Of a DNA stretch of 17,669 nt, positions 1-6,800 are shown in pieces. The stretch comes from DASXBJ01 sp036491755 (GTDB lineage: Bacteria > Chloroflexota > Dormibacteria > Dormibacterales > Dormibacteraceae), in contig DASXBJ010000094.1 in NCBI GenBank assembly GCA_036491755.1, positions 1 through 17,669 of the forward strand. Reading direction: 5' to 3'. Every line of letters begins with the position of its first letter. The first letter of the stretch is position 1. A program made the translations under genes and the position numbers. The notes under the pieces are model-generated. The model made no database searches and was not told the origin of the DNA. It was given only the letters and a program-made list of their open reading frames with translations.

Positions 1-197
1 TCCTCTATCACCGGCTCGGGCGCTGGACCTGGTCCGACACCCTGGCCACCGCCCTGGTCGGGATCCCGCTCGGGCTGGCGTTCTGGCTTCTGCCTGGACC
101 GCCGTCCCTGCTAGGCATATCCCTAGCCCACATCGGCGCCACCTGCGGCTTCCTAGGCCCCGGCCCCTACGCCCTAAAAAAACTGCACCTGATCTAA
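1..197 (+). CDS. C-terminal fragment of a membrane protein (partial, 5' end outside window)
   Basis: The frame beginning at base 3 is open for 64 codons to a TAA at 195-197. The fragment starts LYHRLGRWTW and carries two hydrophobic stretches, roughly ATALVGIPLGLAFWLLPG and LLGISLAHIGATCGFL, separated by a short Pro-rich turn, then a basic tail ending ALKKLHLI. This looks like the last helical hairpin of an integral membrane protein with a cytoplasmic basic tail. Codon use (several CTA, ATA and AAA codons) is less GC-biased than in the downstream genes. I do not recognise the family. The gene runs towards the oppositely oriented ABC permease, so the repeat-filled gap after it is a convergent intergenic region. 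Coding status is probable but rests on a short stretch. Confidence 0.5.
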   Translation, partial: LYHRLGRWTWSDTLATALVGIPLGLAFWLLPGPPSLLGISLAHIGATCGFLGPGPYALKKLHLI

Positions 198-217
198 CAG
201 CGCCAGGTGGAGCGGCA

Positions 218-236
218 GGCCGGATTCACTCCGGCC
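218..236. repeat. 19-nt palindrome, copy 1
   Basis: GGCCGGATTCACTCCGGCC is a perfect 7-bp stem (GGCCGGA/TCCGGCC) around the loop TTCAC. It lies 21 bp after the stop codon of the left-edge gene. No T-run follows it, so it is not a classical intrinsic terminator. Confidence 0.8.
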
Positions 237-292
237 GACCCATGCGTGTCACCTATAGCGCCTCCGTGCATCGCTGAACACCGGGGGTTCCC

Positions 293-318
293 CACAAGGG
301 GGGCCCGCCCCCCATGTG
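293..318. repeat. G/C-rich hairpin module, copy A
   Basis: The left arm CACAAGGGGGG pairs with the right arm CCCCCCATGTG except for one A/A mismatch, around a short CCCG loop. The module is preceded by a G5-TT-C4 run. Confidence 0.7.
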
Positions 319-341
319 CCGTTCAGCAATGTGGAGCTATA

Positions 342-360
342 GGCCGGATTCACTCCGGCC
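342..360. repeat. 19-nt palindrome, copy 2
   Basis: This is identical in all 19 bases to the palindrome at 218-236, including the loop, 124 bp further on. Flanking bases differ (GAGCTATA against GAGCGGCA on the left; GTCC against GACC on the right). Confidence 0.8.
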
Positions 361-416
361 GTCCCATGCGCCGAACTACCAAGCGCCTCCATGCATCCAA
401 AACACGGGGGGTTTCC

Positions 417-442
417 CACAAGGGGGGCCTGCCCCCCATGTG
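417..442. repeat. G/C-rich hairpin module, copy B
   Basis: Arms are CACAAGGGGGG and CCCCCCATGTG around a CCTG loop, with the same single A/A mismatch as copy A. It is preceded by a G6-TTT-CCC run that could form a second small hairpin. Confidence 0.7.
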
Positions 443-451
443 CCCCGTCCC

Positions 452-491
452 CGGGGGGTTTCCCACAAGGGGGGCCTGACCCCCTTGTGCC
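452..491. repeat. Third, partial copy of the G/C hairpin module next to the permease stop codon
   Basis: Bases 452-478 match 405-431 of unit 2 exactly (27 nt, offset 47 bp). The right arm differs at the loop edge and at one stem base, so this copy has the best-paired hairpin. It ends with TGTGCCGTTAG, in which the TTA at 493-495 is the complement of the permease stop codon. Copy 1 shows the related TGTGCCGTTCAG at 315-326. The repeat edge therefore reaches the end of the coding sequence. Confidence 0.75.
464..489 (-). terminator. Possible factor-independent or bidirectional terminator hairpin after the ABC permease
   Basis: Read on the minus strand, three bases after the permease TAA stop, CACAAGGGGG pairs perfectly (10 bp) with CCCCCTTGTG around the loop TCAGGC. 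The position fits a transcription terminator or a 3'-end mRNA stabiliser for the permease. No U-tract follows, so classical intrinsic termination is not shown. Because the neighbouring gene converges, the palindrome could serve both transcripts. Confidence 0.45.
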
Positions 492-492
492 G

Positions 493-1377
493 TTAGACCT
501 GGCGCCGCCGCACGGAGTAGTAGACGAGCACCGCGAAAAAGAGGACGGTGAACGCCCACCACACGATGTCGCCGGCGCCGGAGGCGGGCGGTACGCCGGC
601 ACCGGGGCCTGGACCGCCGCCCTGGGTCTGCAGCTGAGCTGACGCCAGGGCGACGTCCCGAATGGCGGAGCTGGACAGCTGGTGTGGAACGAGCCAGTAC
701 AACCCGTCGAAGACGTACTTGACGATGTCGTTGTTGATCACGCCCTGGTCGGTCAGCGTGTGGATGTAGCTGACGACCCCTTCCACCACGATGATGTAGA
801 CGAAGGCGATCACCGCGGCGACGATGTTGTTCACCCAGGTGCTGAGCGCCAGCACGATGAGCATCGCCACGACGCTGTTGGCCACGATGGCGAGCACCTC
901 GAGCCAGAGCTCGTTCTCGAGTCCGCCGCCGAACAGGAACATCACGAACCTTGACTCGAGCGCGAGCACCCCGACGATCGCCACGAGGACGGCCACCGCG
1001 GCGATGACCTTGCCGGTGGCAAACGCCAATCGCGAAACGGGCTTGGAGAAGATGCTGACGGCGGCGCCGGAGTCGAGGTCGTGATAGATGGCCGTCATGC
1101 CGATGCCGAACGCGATCAGCAACGCGAAGATCGAGAGTGCGCTGAAGAGCTCCGAGACGAACAGCGTCTCGATGATCTTGTTCAGCTGGTCGGTGCTCAG
1201 CCTGGTGTCGCCGAAACCGCCCCTGCTCGGATTCGATGTGATGAGGCCGTACAGGATTCGCAGGCCGATCCCGAGCAGAGCGATGCCCAGCACGCCGATG
1301 ATCGCGAAGACGAGCAGCAAGCGCCGGCGCGACAGCTCGAGCAGCGTGTACCGGGTGATCGCGAGCGTCCCGTTCAC
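493..1377 (-). CDS. ABC-2 type transporter permease (NosY-like)
   Basis: This 294-residue integral membrane protein is the membrane half of an ABC exporter-type system partnered with the ATPase encoded just upstream. About six hydrophobic segments are visible, near residues 20-44, 76-98, 121-143, 160-180, 184-206 and 271-288. The segment HDLDSGAAVSIFSKPVSR (99-116) is the cytoplasmic signature of NosY/ABC-2 permeases, where a short acidic, Gly-containing stretch precedes S-K-P-x-S-R. A Gly/Pro-rich, low-complexity stretch (about 253-268) precedes the last helix. The GTG start at 1377-1375 overlaps the ATPase TGA in a GTGA junction, so the two are probably translationally coupled. The substrate cannot be told from sequence. 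Copper-centre maturation (NosY role) is unlikely to be inferable here because no nos genes are visible. Confidence 0.88.
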   Translation of the reverse strand: MNGTLAITRYTLLELSRRRLLLVFAIIGVLGIALLGIGLRILYGLITSNPSRGGFGDTRLSTDQLNKIIETLFVSELFSALSIFALLIAFGIGMTAIYHDLDSGAAVSIFSKPVSRLAFATGKVIAAVAVLVAIVGVLALESRFVMFLFGGGLENELWLEVLAIVANSVVAMLIVLALSTWVNNIVAAVIAFVYIIVVEGVVSYIHTLTDQGVINNDIVKYVFDGLYWLVPHQLSSSAIRDVALASAQLQTQGGGPGPGAGVPPASGAGDIVWWAFTVLFFAVLVYYSVRRRQV

Positions 1378-2147
1378 GGCTTGTTGCCTTCATCGCTGAT
1401 GAATGACGGCAGGTCGTCGCGCTTCGGGCCCGAGCCCTGGATCAGCTCGACGAAGACGTCCTCCAGGTTCCGGCCCTCGGGCACGACCTCCGCCATGGTC
1501 CCTTCCTTGAGGACATGGCCCTTGGCCATGATCGCCACCGTGTCGCAGACCAGCTCGACCTCGCTCAGCAGGTGGCTGTTGAGCAGGATCGCGACGCCGC
1601 TCTCCTTGAGCCGGTCGATGAGCGCGCGCACGTCGCGGCGGCCCAGTGGGTCGAGGTCGGCGGTCGGCTCGTCGAGGATCAGCAGCTTGGGCCGGCCGAG
1701 GATCGCCTGCGCGATGCCGAGCCGCTGCTTCATTCCCTTGGAGAATTGGCGAACCTGGCGGCGCTCCTGGTCGAGGCCGGCGAAAGCGAGCGTCTCGGGG
1801 ATCCTTCTCTTGCGCTCCGTGTCATCCAGGCCGAGCAGGCTCGCGAAGTAGTCGAGGACCTCGCCCGCGCGAAGGAACTTCGGGAAGTCCGGGTCCTCAG
1901 GCGAGAAGCCAAGCTCCACGCGAGCCGCCGGGTTGCCGGGGTCCAGCCCGAAGAGCGACACGCTTCCCCCGTCGGGACGGATGAGGCCCGCGATGACCTT
2001 GACCACCGTGCTCTTGCCGGCGCCGTTGGGGCCCAGCAGCCCGAACGCCTGGCCGGGCTCGAGCTCAAAGGACACACCATCGACAGCCCACGGGTCGTTG
2101 CGCCGGTAGCGCTTCCGCAGATCTTTGACGCTCACCACCGGGGCCAT
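1374..2147 (-). CDS. ABC transporter ATP-binding protein
   Basis: This is a 257-residue nucleotide-binding subunit that would hydrolyse ATP to drive the adjacent ABC-2 permease. Walker A is GPNGAGKST (39-47), the signature is FSKGMKQR (135-142), Walker B is LLILDEP (155-161), the D-loop is ADLD (163-166), and the switch histidine is H192 in NSH. The Q-loop region reads GFSPEDP (80-86), so the usual Gln is replaced, as in several CcmA/NosF-like ATPases that have Glu or Pro there. It is the first gene of a two-gene minus-strand operon and overlaps the permease by GTGA. The ATG start at 2147 is only 2 bp from the start codon of the divergent MFS gene, and no strong Shine-Dalgarno is seen. The C-terminal 40 residues look like the usual short accessory tail. 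Confidence 0.93.
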   Translation of the reverse strand: MAPVVSVKDLRKRYRRNDPWAVDGVSFELEPGQAFGLLGPNGAGKSTVVKVIAGLIRPDGGSVSLFGLDPGNPAARVELGFSPEDPDFPKFLRAGEVLDYFASLLGLDDTERKRRIPETLAFAGLDQERRQVRQFSKGMKQRLGIAQAILGRPKLLILDEPTADLDPLGRRDVRALIDRLKESGVAILLNSHLLSEVELVCDTVAIMAKGHVLKEGTMAEVVPEGRNLEDVFVELIQGSGPKRDDLPSFISDEGNKP

Positions 2148-2149
2148 CG

Positions 2150-3349
2150 GTGATCCGGACTATACAGTGGCGAGTTATCGACCTCGATTCGCGGCAAAGG
2201 CGCACGCTCACATGGGCGGGACTGGCGGTGATCCTCACCGCGTTCGACGGTTCGGTGCTGGTGCTCGCCCTGCCTGCGATCGCCGCCGATTTTCACGCCC
2301 AGACACCCGCGCTCTCCAACCTCGGCTCAGCGCTCGCGCTGGGAGCGCTCGGAGCCTTGCCCCTTTCAACGCTGGCCGACCACTTCGGCCGCCGCAGGTT
2401 GATCGCCGTCGGCGTGGCGGGTTTTTCGATCGCCAACTTCGCCAGCGCCTTCGCGCCGTCCATCGGCGCGCTGGCGGCGCTGCGCCTGGTTGCGGTGTGC
2501 TTCGAAGCGCTGGTCGCCGGCGTGGCAACCGCGTTGATCGTCGAGGAGGCTCCGGCCACCCATCGAGGCCAGGCGGTGAGCGTCCTGGCCCTGCTGGCCG
2601 GCATCGGCACCGGGATCACGGTGATCGCGTACCCGATCATCGCCCCGCACTGGCGCTGGCTCTTCATGGCCGGCGGGGTCGGATTCCTGGCCGCCCCGGT
2701 GATCTGGTTCCGCCTGCCCGAGGGCAGGACATGGCTTGCGGTCAAGGTCGAAGGCTCGGCGCTCAACCTCTTGTTTCAGCCACCCTGGCGGCGAAGGATC
2801 CTGATCCTCGCTTTGATGACCGGCCTCCTGGCGATTCTGCTCGAGCCCGCGGGCCTGCTGTTCACCGTGTACGCGACAGACGTGCTGCGGATGTCCCCGG
2901 GCGCGATCAGCATCCTGATCGTCGTCTCGGGAGTGGCCGGGGCCAGCTCGTACCTCGCCGGTGGATACCTCACGGATCGATTCGGCCGCATGGGTCCGGC
3001 GATCGCGCTGACTGTGGCGACGGCGATCGCGACGAGCCTCAGCTTCGCGACCGCCGCGATCGGCTTTTTCATCGGCAACATCCTGTGGAGCGCTTTCGCC
3101 AGCGCGTCGACACCGGTCTTCGGCGCGTGGTCGGCGGAGCTCTTTCCGACCCGGGCGCGAGCCACAGCGGAGGCGCTGACCGCGGTGGCCGCGGCGGCCG
3201 GCAGCGTGGCTGGACTCCAGGTGGTGGGCGCGCTGTCGCAGTCGGTGGGCCTGGGCACCGCGATCGAGCTTGGCGGCATCGCCGCCGTCGCGGGCGCGCT
3301 TCTCCTGTTCTTCCTGCCCGAGACCAAAGAGCAGCCTCTCCCCGAATAG
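2150..3349 (+). CDS. MFS transporter (12-helix, sugar/metabolite-porter type)
   Basis: This 399-residue polytopic inner-membrane protein belongs to the major facilitator superfamily and likely transports a small organic solute by proton symport or antiport. The motif-A loop LADHFGRRR (75-83) lies between helices 2 and 3, and its repeat GYLTDRFGR (272-280) lies in the second half. ELFPTRARA (330-338) and the closing FLPET (388-392) are typical of the sugar-porter/SV2/AAHS branch. The length is normal for 12 helices. The GTG at 2150 is used because no other start precedes helix 1 (about 21-41). It is divergent from the ABC ATPase with 2 bp between start codons, so its promoter must lie within the ATPase gene. 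It ends 39 bp before the first FAD-GcvT gene and could supply that pathway, but the link is positional only. Confidence 0.85.
   Translation: MIRTIQWRVIDLDSRQRRTLTWAGLAVILTAFDGSVLVLALPAIAADFHAQTPALSNLGSALALGALGALPLSTLADHFGRRRLIAVGVAGFSIANFASAFAPSIGALAALRLVAVCFEALVAGVATALIVEEAPATHRGQAVSVLALLAGIGTGITVIAYPIIAPHWRWLFMAGGVGFLAAPVIWFRLPEGRTWLAVKVEGSALNLLFQPPWRRRILILALMTGLLAILLEPAGLLFTVYATDVLRMSPGAISILIVVSGVAGASSYLAGGYLTDRFGRMGPAIALTVATAIATSLSFATAAIGFFIGNILWSAFASASTPVFGAWSAELFPTRARATAEALTAVAAAAGSVAGLQVVGALSQSVGLGTAIELGGIAAVAGALLLFFLPETKEQPLPE
2159..2164 (-). promoter_or_regulatory. Candidate -10 element for the ABC operon
   Basis: On the minus strand TATAGT sits 11 nt before the ATPase ATG, which would give a very short or absent 5' leader. 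No convincing -35 hexamer is found 16-18 nt further upstream. The element lies inside the first codons of the divergent MFS gene. Confidence 0.3.
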
Positions 3350-3388
3350 GGCACCACCGCGAGACTCGGCCTCTAGGATTGCAAGCCG

Positions 3389-5812
3389 ATGCAGGAGGCC
3401 AGGGCCGTCGTGGTCGGCGGGGGGATCACCGGCGCAAGCGTCGCGTATCACCTGGCCAAGGCCGGCTGGCGCGAGACGGTGCTGCTCGAGAAGGATGAGC
3501 TGACGTCGGGCTCGACCTGCCACGCGGCGGGCCTGGTCACGCAGTTCAACCCCTCGCCGACCATGATGCGATTTCGCAGCTACAGCATTGAGCTCTACCG
3601 CGAGCTCGGCGTCTTCGAAACCGTGGGCAGCCTGCGTTTTGCGTCCAGCGCGGAATCGCTGCAGGAGCTGCAACGCGGGGTCAGCCGCGCCCGCGGGATC
3701 GGGCTCGAGGTGGAGCTCATCTCGGCCGAGGAGGCTTCGCGCCTGATGCCGGCGATCACAAAACGGTCGCTCCACGGCGCGGTGTGGGTGGCCGCCGACG
3801 GCCATCTCGACCCGCACACCGCGACGCACTCGCTGGCCACCGCGGCGCGAGGTTTCGGGGCCCAGGTCCTGACCCACACGAGGGTGGTGGGCATCGAGCT
3901 TTCCGAGCACGGCGCCGTCGCAGCTGTGCGGACGGATGCTGGCCGCATCGCGACGCAGGTCCTCGTCATCGCCGGCGGCATATGGGCGCCGCAGGTCGCA
4001 GCCATGGCGGGTGTCGCCGTGGTCTCGACGCCGGTCGACCACCAGCACGCCGCTCTTCTCGCCATGCCCGGACACGAGCTGCCTGGGGACATGCCCTGCT
4101 TCCGTGATCCCGACAACCTTGTTTACGGCAAGTCGGAGGCGGGAGGGGTCGTGCTCGGCGGCTATGAGTCCGACCCTGTGGCGCGATGGATCGACGGGGT
4201 CCCCTGGGACCACGCGGGCACGTCGATACCGCCCGACCAGGCCCGTTTCGAGCCGCTGCTGGCGGGCGCGGCTCGGCGTTTTCCTTTTATCGGCGAGGCT
4301 GGAATCGTGAAGCTCGTGTGCCACCCAGACGCCATGACGCCTGACTCCAATCCGCTCGTCGGCCCGGTGCCGGGAGTGCCTGGACTGTTCATGGCCGCGG
4401 GGCTGTCGCTGAACGGGTTCGGCGGTGCGGGCGGCATCGGCCGGTCGCTGGCGGAGCTCATCACCACCGGCGAATCGGAGCTCGACCTCTATTCGTACCG
4501 CCCGTGGCGGTTCGGTTCCGTGCACCGCGACCACGTGTACGCGGCAGAGCTGGCCCGCGAGGCCTACAGGTACTACTACTACCTCCGCTACCCGTACGAC
4601 GCGGACGAGTGGGGCCGTCCGAAGCGCACCAGCGCGCTGCACGGGCGAATGCAGGATCTGGGTGCGGTCTTCGGCGCCAAGCACGGGTGGGAGCGGCCGG
4701 ACTACTTCGAGGCGGCGGCGCCGTGGCGGCGCGCCGGCGCGGACCAGCGCAGGTTCGGGTGGAAGCGTCCCCCCTATTTCGACCTGCTCGAGCGGGAGCA
4801 TCGTGCCTTCCGGGAGCAGGTGGGCATCATCGACATGAGCTCGTTCGGCAAGATCGAGGTGACCGGTCCGGGGGCGCTGCGCCTGCTCGAGCGCGTGGCC
4901 GGCAACCTGATCGACCGGCCCGCCGGCAGCGTGGTGTACACCCAGCTGCTCGCCAAGGACGGGGGCATGGCGGCGGATGTGACGGTCACCCGGCTTGGCG
5001 AGCAGCACTTCCGCGTCGTGACGGGTGCGGGCTACGTCGACAGCGACCTCGGCTGGCTGCGCATGCAATTGCGCGACGGCGAGGCGCCCGTGAGCCTTCG
5101 CGAGTCCTCAGACGAGATGGCGGTGATCGGCATGTGGGGTCCCCGGGCGCGAGCGGTGCTCGAGCAGGTGACTCGTGACGACGTGTCCGATGCCGGCTTT
5201 CCATTCATGAGCGCCCGCGAGATCCGCATCGGCGGGGCGAAGGTGCTCGCCCAGCGCGTCACCTATGTCGGCGAGCTTGGATGGGAGCTCTACGTCGAGC
5301 CGGCGTGGGCGGTGCAGGTGTGGGACCGGCTGCTGTCGGCCGGGGGCGATCACGGCATCCGGCCCGGCGGGTATCGCGTGCTGGACTCGCTGCGCATGGA
5401 GAAGGGATACCGCTACTACGGGACCGACCTCACGCTCCTCGACAACCCATATGAGGCCGGCCTCGGGTTCTGCGTCCAGCTTGACAAGGGCGACTTCAAC
5501 GCACGCGAGGCGCTGATCGCCGCTCGCGCGGCGGGGATCAGGCGCAGGCTGCGCACGCTCGCGGTGGGAGACCAGGAGTACTTACCCATCTACGGCGGCG
5601 AGGCGGTGCATCACGACGGCCGCGTGGTGGGCCGGCTGCGAAGCTGCACCTACGGCTTCACGGTCAAGAAGAACCTTGCCTTCGCGTATCTGCCGGTCGA
5701 GCTCAAGCCGGGGAGCTCCATCGAGGTCGAGGTGTTCGGAGAGCGCGTCGGGGCCGTGGTGACCGCCGACTCGGTTCTGCCCAGGAATGCCACCGGGCCG
5801 GGCGCCGCGTGA
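3389..5812 (+). CDS. FAD-dependent oxidoreductase-GcvT fusion no. 1 (dimethylglycine/sarcosine dehydrogenase-like)
   Basis: This 807-residue two-domain protein is of the DMGDH/SARDH family, whose members oxidatively demethylate N-methylglycines and load the one-carbon unit on tetrahydrofolate. An N-terminal DAO domain (about 5-365) begins with the Rossmann motif VVGGGITG (8-15). GSTCHAAG (41-48) contains H45 at the position of the histidine that carries covalent FAD in DMGDH. A central linker (about 370-425) includes the Tyr-rich run AYRYYYYLRYPYD. The C-terminal GcvT domain (about 460-795) has D530 as the likely folate-site acid, YVGELGWELY (626-635), and RMEKGYRYYG followed by DLT and NPYEAGLGF (669-694), all canonical. 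The end overlaps the kinase start by GTGA. Electrons probably go to the ETF encoded downstream. Whether the substrate is dimethylglycine, sarcosine or another methylamine is not decided by sequence. Confidence 0.88.
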   Translation: MQEARAVVVGGGITGASVAYHLAKAGWRETVLLEKDELTSGSTCHAAGLVTQFNPSPTMMRFRSYSIELYRELGVFETVGSLRFASSAESLQELQRGVSRARGIGLEVELISAEEASRLMPAITKRSLHGAVWVAADGHLDPHTATHSLATAARGFGAQVLTHTRVVGIELSEHGAVAAVRTDAGRIATQVLVIAGGIWAPQVAAMAGVAVVSTPVDHQHAALLAMPGHELPGDMPCFRDPDNLVYGKSEAGGVVLGGYESDPVARWIDGVPWDHAGTSIPPDQARFEPLLAGAARRFPFIGEAGIVKLVCHPDAMTPDSNPLVGPVPGVPGLFMAAGLSLNGFGGAGGIGRSLAELITTGESELDLYSYRPWRFGSVHRDHVYAAELAREAYRYYYYLRYPYDADEWGRPKRTSALHGRMQDLGAVFGAKHGWERPDYFEAAAPWRRAGADQRRFGWKRPPYFDLLEREHRAFREQVGIIDMSSFGKIEVTGPGALRLLERVAGNLIDRPAGSVVYTQLLAKDGGMAADVTVTRLGEQHFRVVTGAGYVDSDLGWLRMQLRDGEAPVSLRESSDEMAVIGMWGPRARAVLEQVTRDDVSDAGFPFMSAREIRIGGAKVLAQRVTYVGELGWELYVEPAWAVQVWDRLLSAGGDHGIRPGGYRVLDSLRMEKGYRYYGTDLTLLDNPYEAGLGFCVQLDKGDFNAREALIAARAAGIRRRLRTLAVGDQEYLPIYGGEAVHHDGRVVGRLRSCTYGFTVKKNLAFAYLPVELKPGSSIEVEVFGERVGAVVTADSVLPRNATGPGAA

Positions 5813-6702
5813 ACAGCGACGAGGCCGCGGCCCGGGTCTCCCTGTGGCGTGGCCGTGACATCACGATCACCGGGCTGTCGGGCGGCCTGACCAACGAGAA
5901 CTACCTCGTCGAAACCGACGGCCGGCGCTACGTGATGAGATTGCCCGGCCGGTCCACCGAGCTGCTTGCCATCGATCGAGAGAACGAGGTGTACAACACC
6001 AAGGCGGCCGCCACCGCCGGCATCGGTCCCCAGGTGCTGGAGCACGTGCCGGGTCTTGATGTCATGGTCCTCGAGTTCATTCCCGGGCCGACCATGTCTG
6101 CGGCGACGCTCCAGTCGACCGAAATGGCTGCACGGATGGCCGTTTCATTCCACAGGCTCCACGCGGCCCCGCGCTTCCTGCATGACTTCAACATGTTCCG
6201 CCTCATCGAGCAATACCTGGAGATCGTCGCCGGCCACGACGTGCCGATCCCGGACGGGTACCGCGACTGGCTGCCGACGGTGGCGCGCATCGAGGGCGCC
6301 GTGAACGCGGGCGCCCTGACGACACGACCGTGCCACAACGACCTGCTGTGCGAAAACTTCATCGACGACGGGACCGCGCTGCGCATCGTCGACTATGAGC
6401 TGAGCGGCAACAACGACCCCTGCTTCGATCTCGGCAACACCGCGCAGGAGGCGGAGTTCGACCAGCGATTGCGGGCGGCCCTGTGCCTGGCCTACTTCGG
6501 CCGCGAGGATCCGCAGCAGCTGGCGCGGATGAACCTCTTTGCCCTGATGTCCGACATCGGGTGGACGCTGTGGGGCGCCATCCAGGCGAAGATCTCGGCT
6601 GTCGACTTCGACTTCCGCGGCTACTACAACGGTCGCTGGGAACGCGCACTCGGCGTCCTCGAGTCGAACAGCCTGGCCGTCTGGATGACCCAGGCGCAGT
6701 AG
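5809..6702 (+). CDS. Choline/ethanolamine kinase-like phosphotransferase (LicA/APH fold)
   Basis: This 297-residue soluble kinase of the APH/choline kinase family would transfer the ATP gamma-phosphate to a small alcohol, most simply choline or an N-methylated ethanolamine. The N-lobe shows LSGGLTNENYLV (23-34) and YVMRLPG (41-47), with IDRENE (55-60) providing the paired Glu; Arg at R44 instead of Lys is characteristic of the choline-kinase branch. The catalytic loop is CHNDLLCENF (175-184: H176, D178, N183). The metal-binding segment VDYELSGNNDPCFDLGN (194-210) matches the choline-kinase form. The GTG start at 5809 overlaps the preceding stop, so kinase and FAD-GcvT enzyme are coupled. A phosphorylating step is odd in choline oxidation; amino-alcohol salvage or catabolism through a phosphorylated intermediate are alternatives. 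Family call is firm, substrate inferred. Confidence 0.85.
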   Translation: MNSDEAAARVSLWRGRDITITGLSGGLTNENYLVETDGRRYVMRLPGRSTELLAIDRENEVYNTKAAATAGIGPQVLEHVPGLDVMVLEFIPGPTMSAATLQSTEMAARMAVSFHRLHAAPRFLHDFNMFRLIEQYLEIVAGHDVPIPDGYRDWLPTVARIEGAVNAGALTTRPCHNDLLCENFIDDGTALRIVDYELSGNNDPCFDLGNTAQEAEFDQRLRAALCLAYFGREDPQQLARMNLFALMSDIGWTLWGAIQAKISAVDFDFRGYYNGRWERALGVLESNSLAVWMTQAQ

Positions 6703-6710
6703 AGCGTCCG

Positions 6711-6739
6711 TTGACGGCGACCCGGTGTGGTGCTACGGT
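6711..6739 (+). promoter_or_regulatory. Sigma-70-type promoter upstream of the GntR gene
   Basis: A -35 box TTGACG (6711-6716) and a -10 box TACGGT (6734-6739) are separated by exactly 17 bp, and TG at 6731-6732 gives an extended -10 (TGCTACGGT). Transcription would start near 6746 and leave a leader of about 55 nt. It probably drives the GntR-phosphoesterase-permease genes and perhaps everything downstream. Confidence 0.65.
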
Positions 6740-6753
6740 TCCCGCCGGTATAT

Positions 6754-6774
6754 CGCCCGCATATCGGTCGGGCG
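6754..6774 (+). promoter_or_regulatory. Inverted repeat in the GntR leader, candidate operator
   Basis: CGCCCG (6754-6759) and CGGGCG (6769-6774) form a perfect 6-bp inverted repeat around CATATCGGT. An overlapping looser symmetry, GTATAT then GCATATC, starts at 6748, and CGCATGCG (6773-6780) is itself palindromic. The site lies just after the expected transcription start, where a repressor such as the adjacent FadR-type GntR protein could act. It could instead be a leader hairpin. Confidence 0.4.
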
Positions 6775-6783
6775 CATGCGTTT

Positions 6784-6791
6784 GGGAGGGG
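6784..6791 (+). promoter_or_regulatory. Ribosome binding site of the GntR gene
   Basis: GGGAGGGG lies 9 nt before the ATG at 6801. It is one of the few strong Shine-Dalgarno sequences in the window and supports this start. Confidence 0.65.
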
Positions 6792-6800
6792 TAGCCTGGG

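Larger units (their letters stand above)
207..330. repeat. Tandem intergenic repeat, unit 1 (about 124 bp)
   Basis: The unit begins with GTGGAGC, then carries a 19-nt palindrome (218-236), a variable spacer containing GCGCCTCC, and a G-rich/C-rich hairpin module (about 282-320). The same order of elements recurs 124 bp later with scattered substitutions. It lies between the stop of the left-edge membrane gene and the stop of the ABC permease, in non-coding convergent space. Open frames inside it are low-complexity by-products of the repeat. Confidence 0.8.
331..454. repeat. Tandem intergenic repeat, unit 2 (about 124 bp)
   Basis: This is a diverged second copy of the unit starting at 207. 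GTGGAGC recurs at 331, the 19-nt palindrome at 342-360, AGCGCCTCC near 382, and the G/C-rich hairpin module at about 405-444. The spacer between palindrome and hairpin module differs most. The palindromes are conserved while the spacers drift, which suggests the folded structures are what is maintained. Confidence 0.8.

Noticed and set aside
198..492. CRISPR array
   Set aside because: The repeats are only two to three, diverged, unevenly spaced (124 and 47 bp) and built of hairpins, with no unique spacer of constant length and no cas gene.
207..602. Small open frames in the repeat region with GGFPTRGA-like peptide repeats
   Set aside because: The peptides simply translate the G/C hairpin modules and appear in several frames on both strands. 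There is no start-site or codon signal.
350..1393. A 347-codon minus-strand frame overlapping the ABC permease
   Set aside because: It is Arg/His-rich and shifted relative to the permease frame, which shows six hydrophobic helices and the NosY-like signature.
3374..3379. TAGGAT as a leaderless -10 element 9 nt before the ATG of FAD-GcvT no. 1
   Set aside because: There is no -35 hexamer at a proper distance, and a six-base TAnnnT match is expected by chance. It is possible but unsupported.
2125..3498. A 457-codon plus-strand frame overlapping the MFS gene
   Set aside because: It is Arg/Gly-rich without membrane segments or motifs, and the frame at 2150-3349 has the full MFS pattern.
2366..5068. 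A 900-codon open frame on the minus strand across the MFS and first FAD-GcvT genes
   Set aside because: Its translation is low-complexity and rich in Arg, Ala, His and Gln with no recognisable domain. It is antisense to two genes with clear family motifs, a common artefact of high-GC codon bias.
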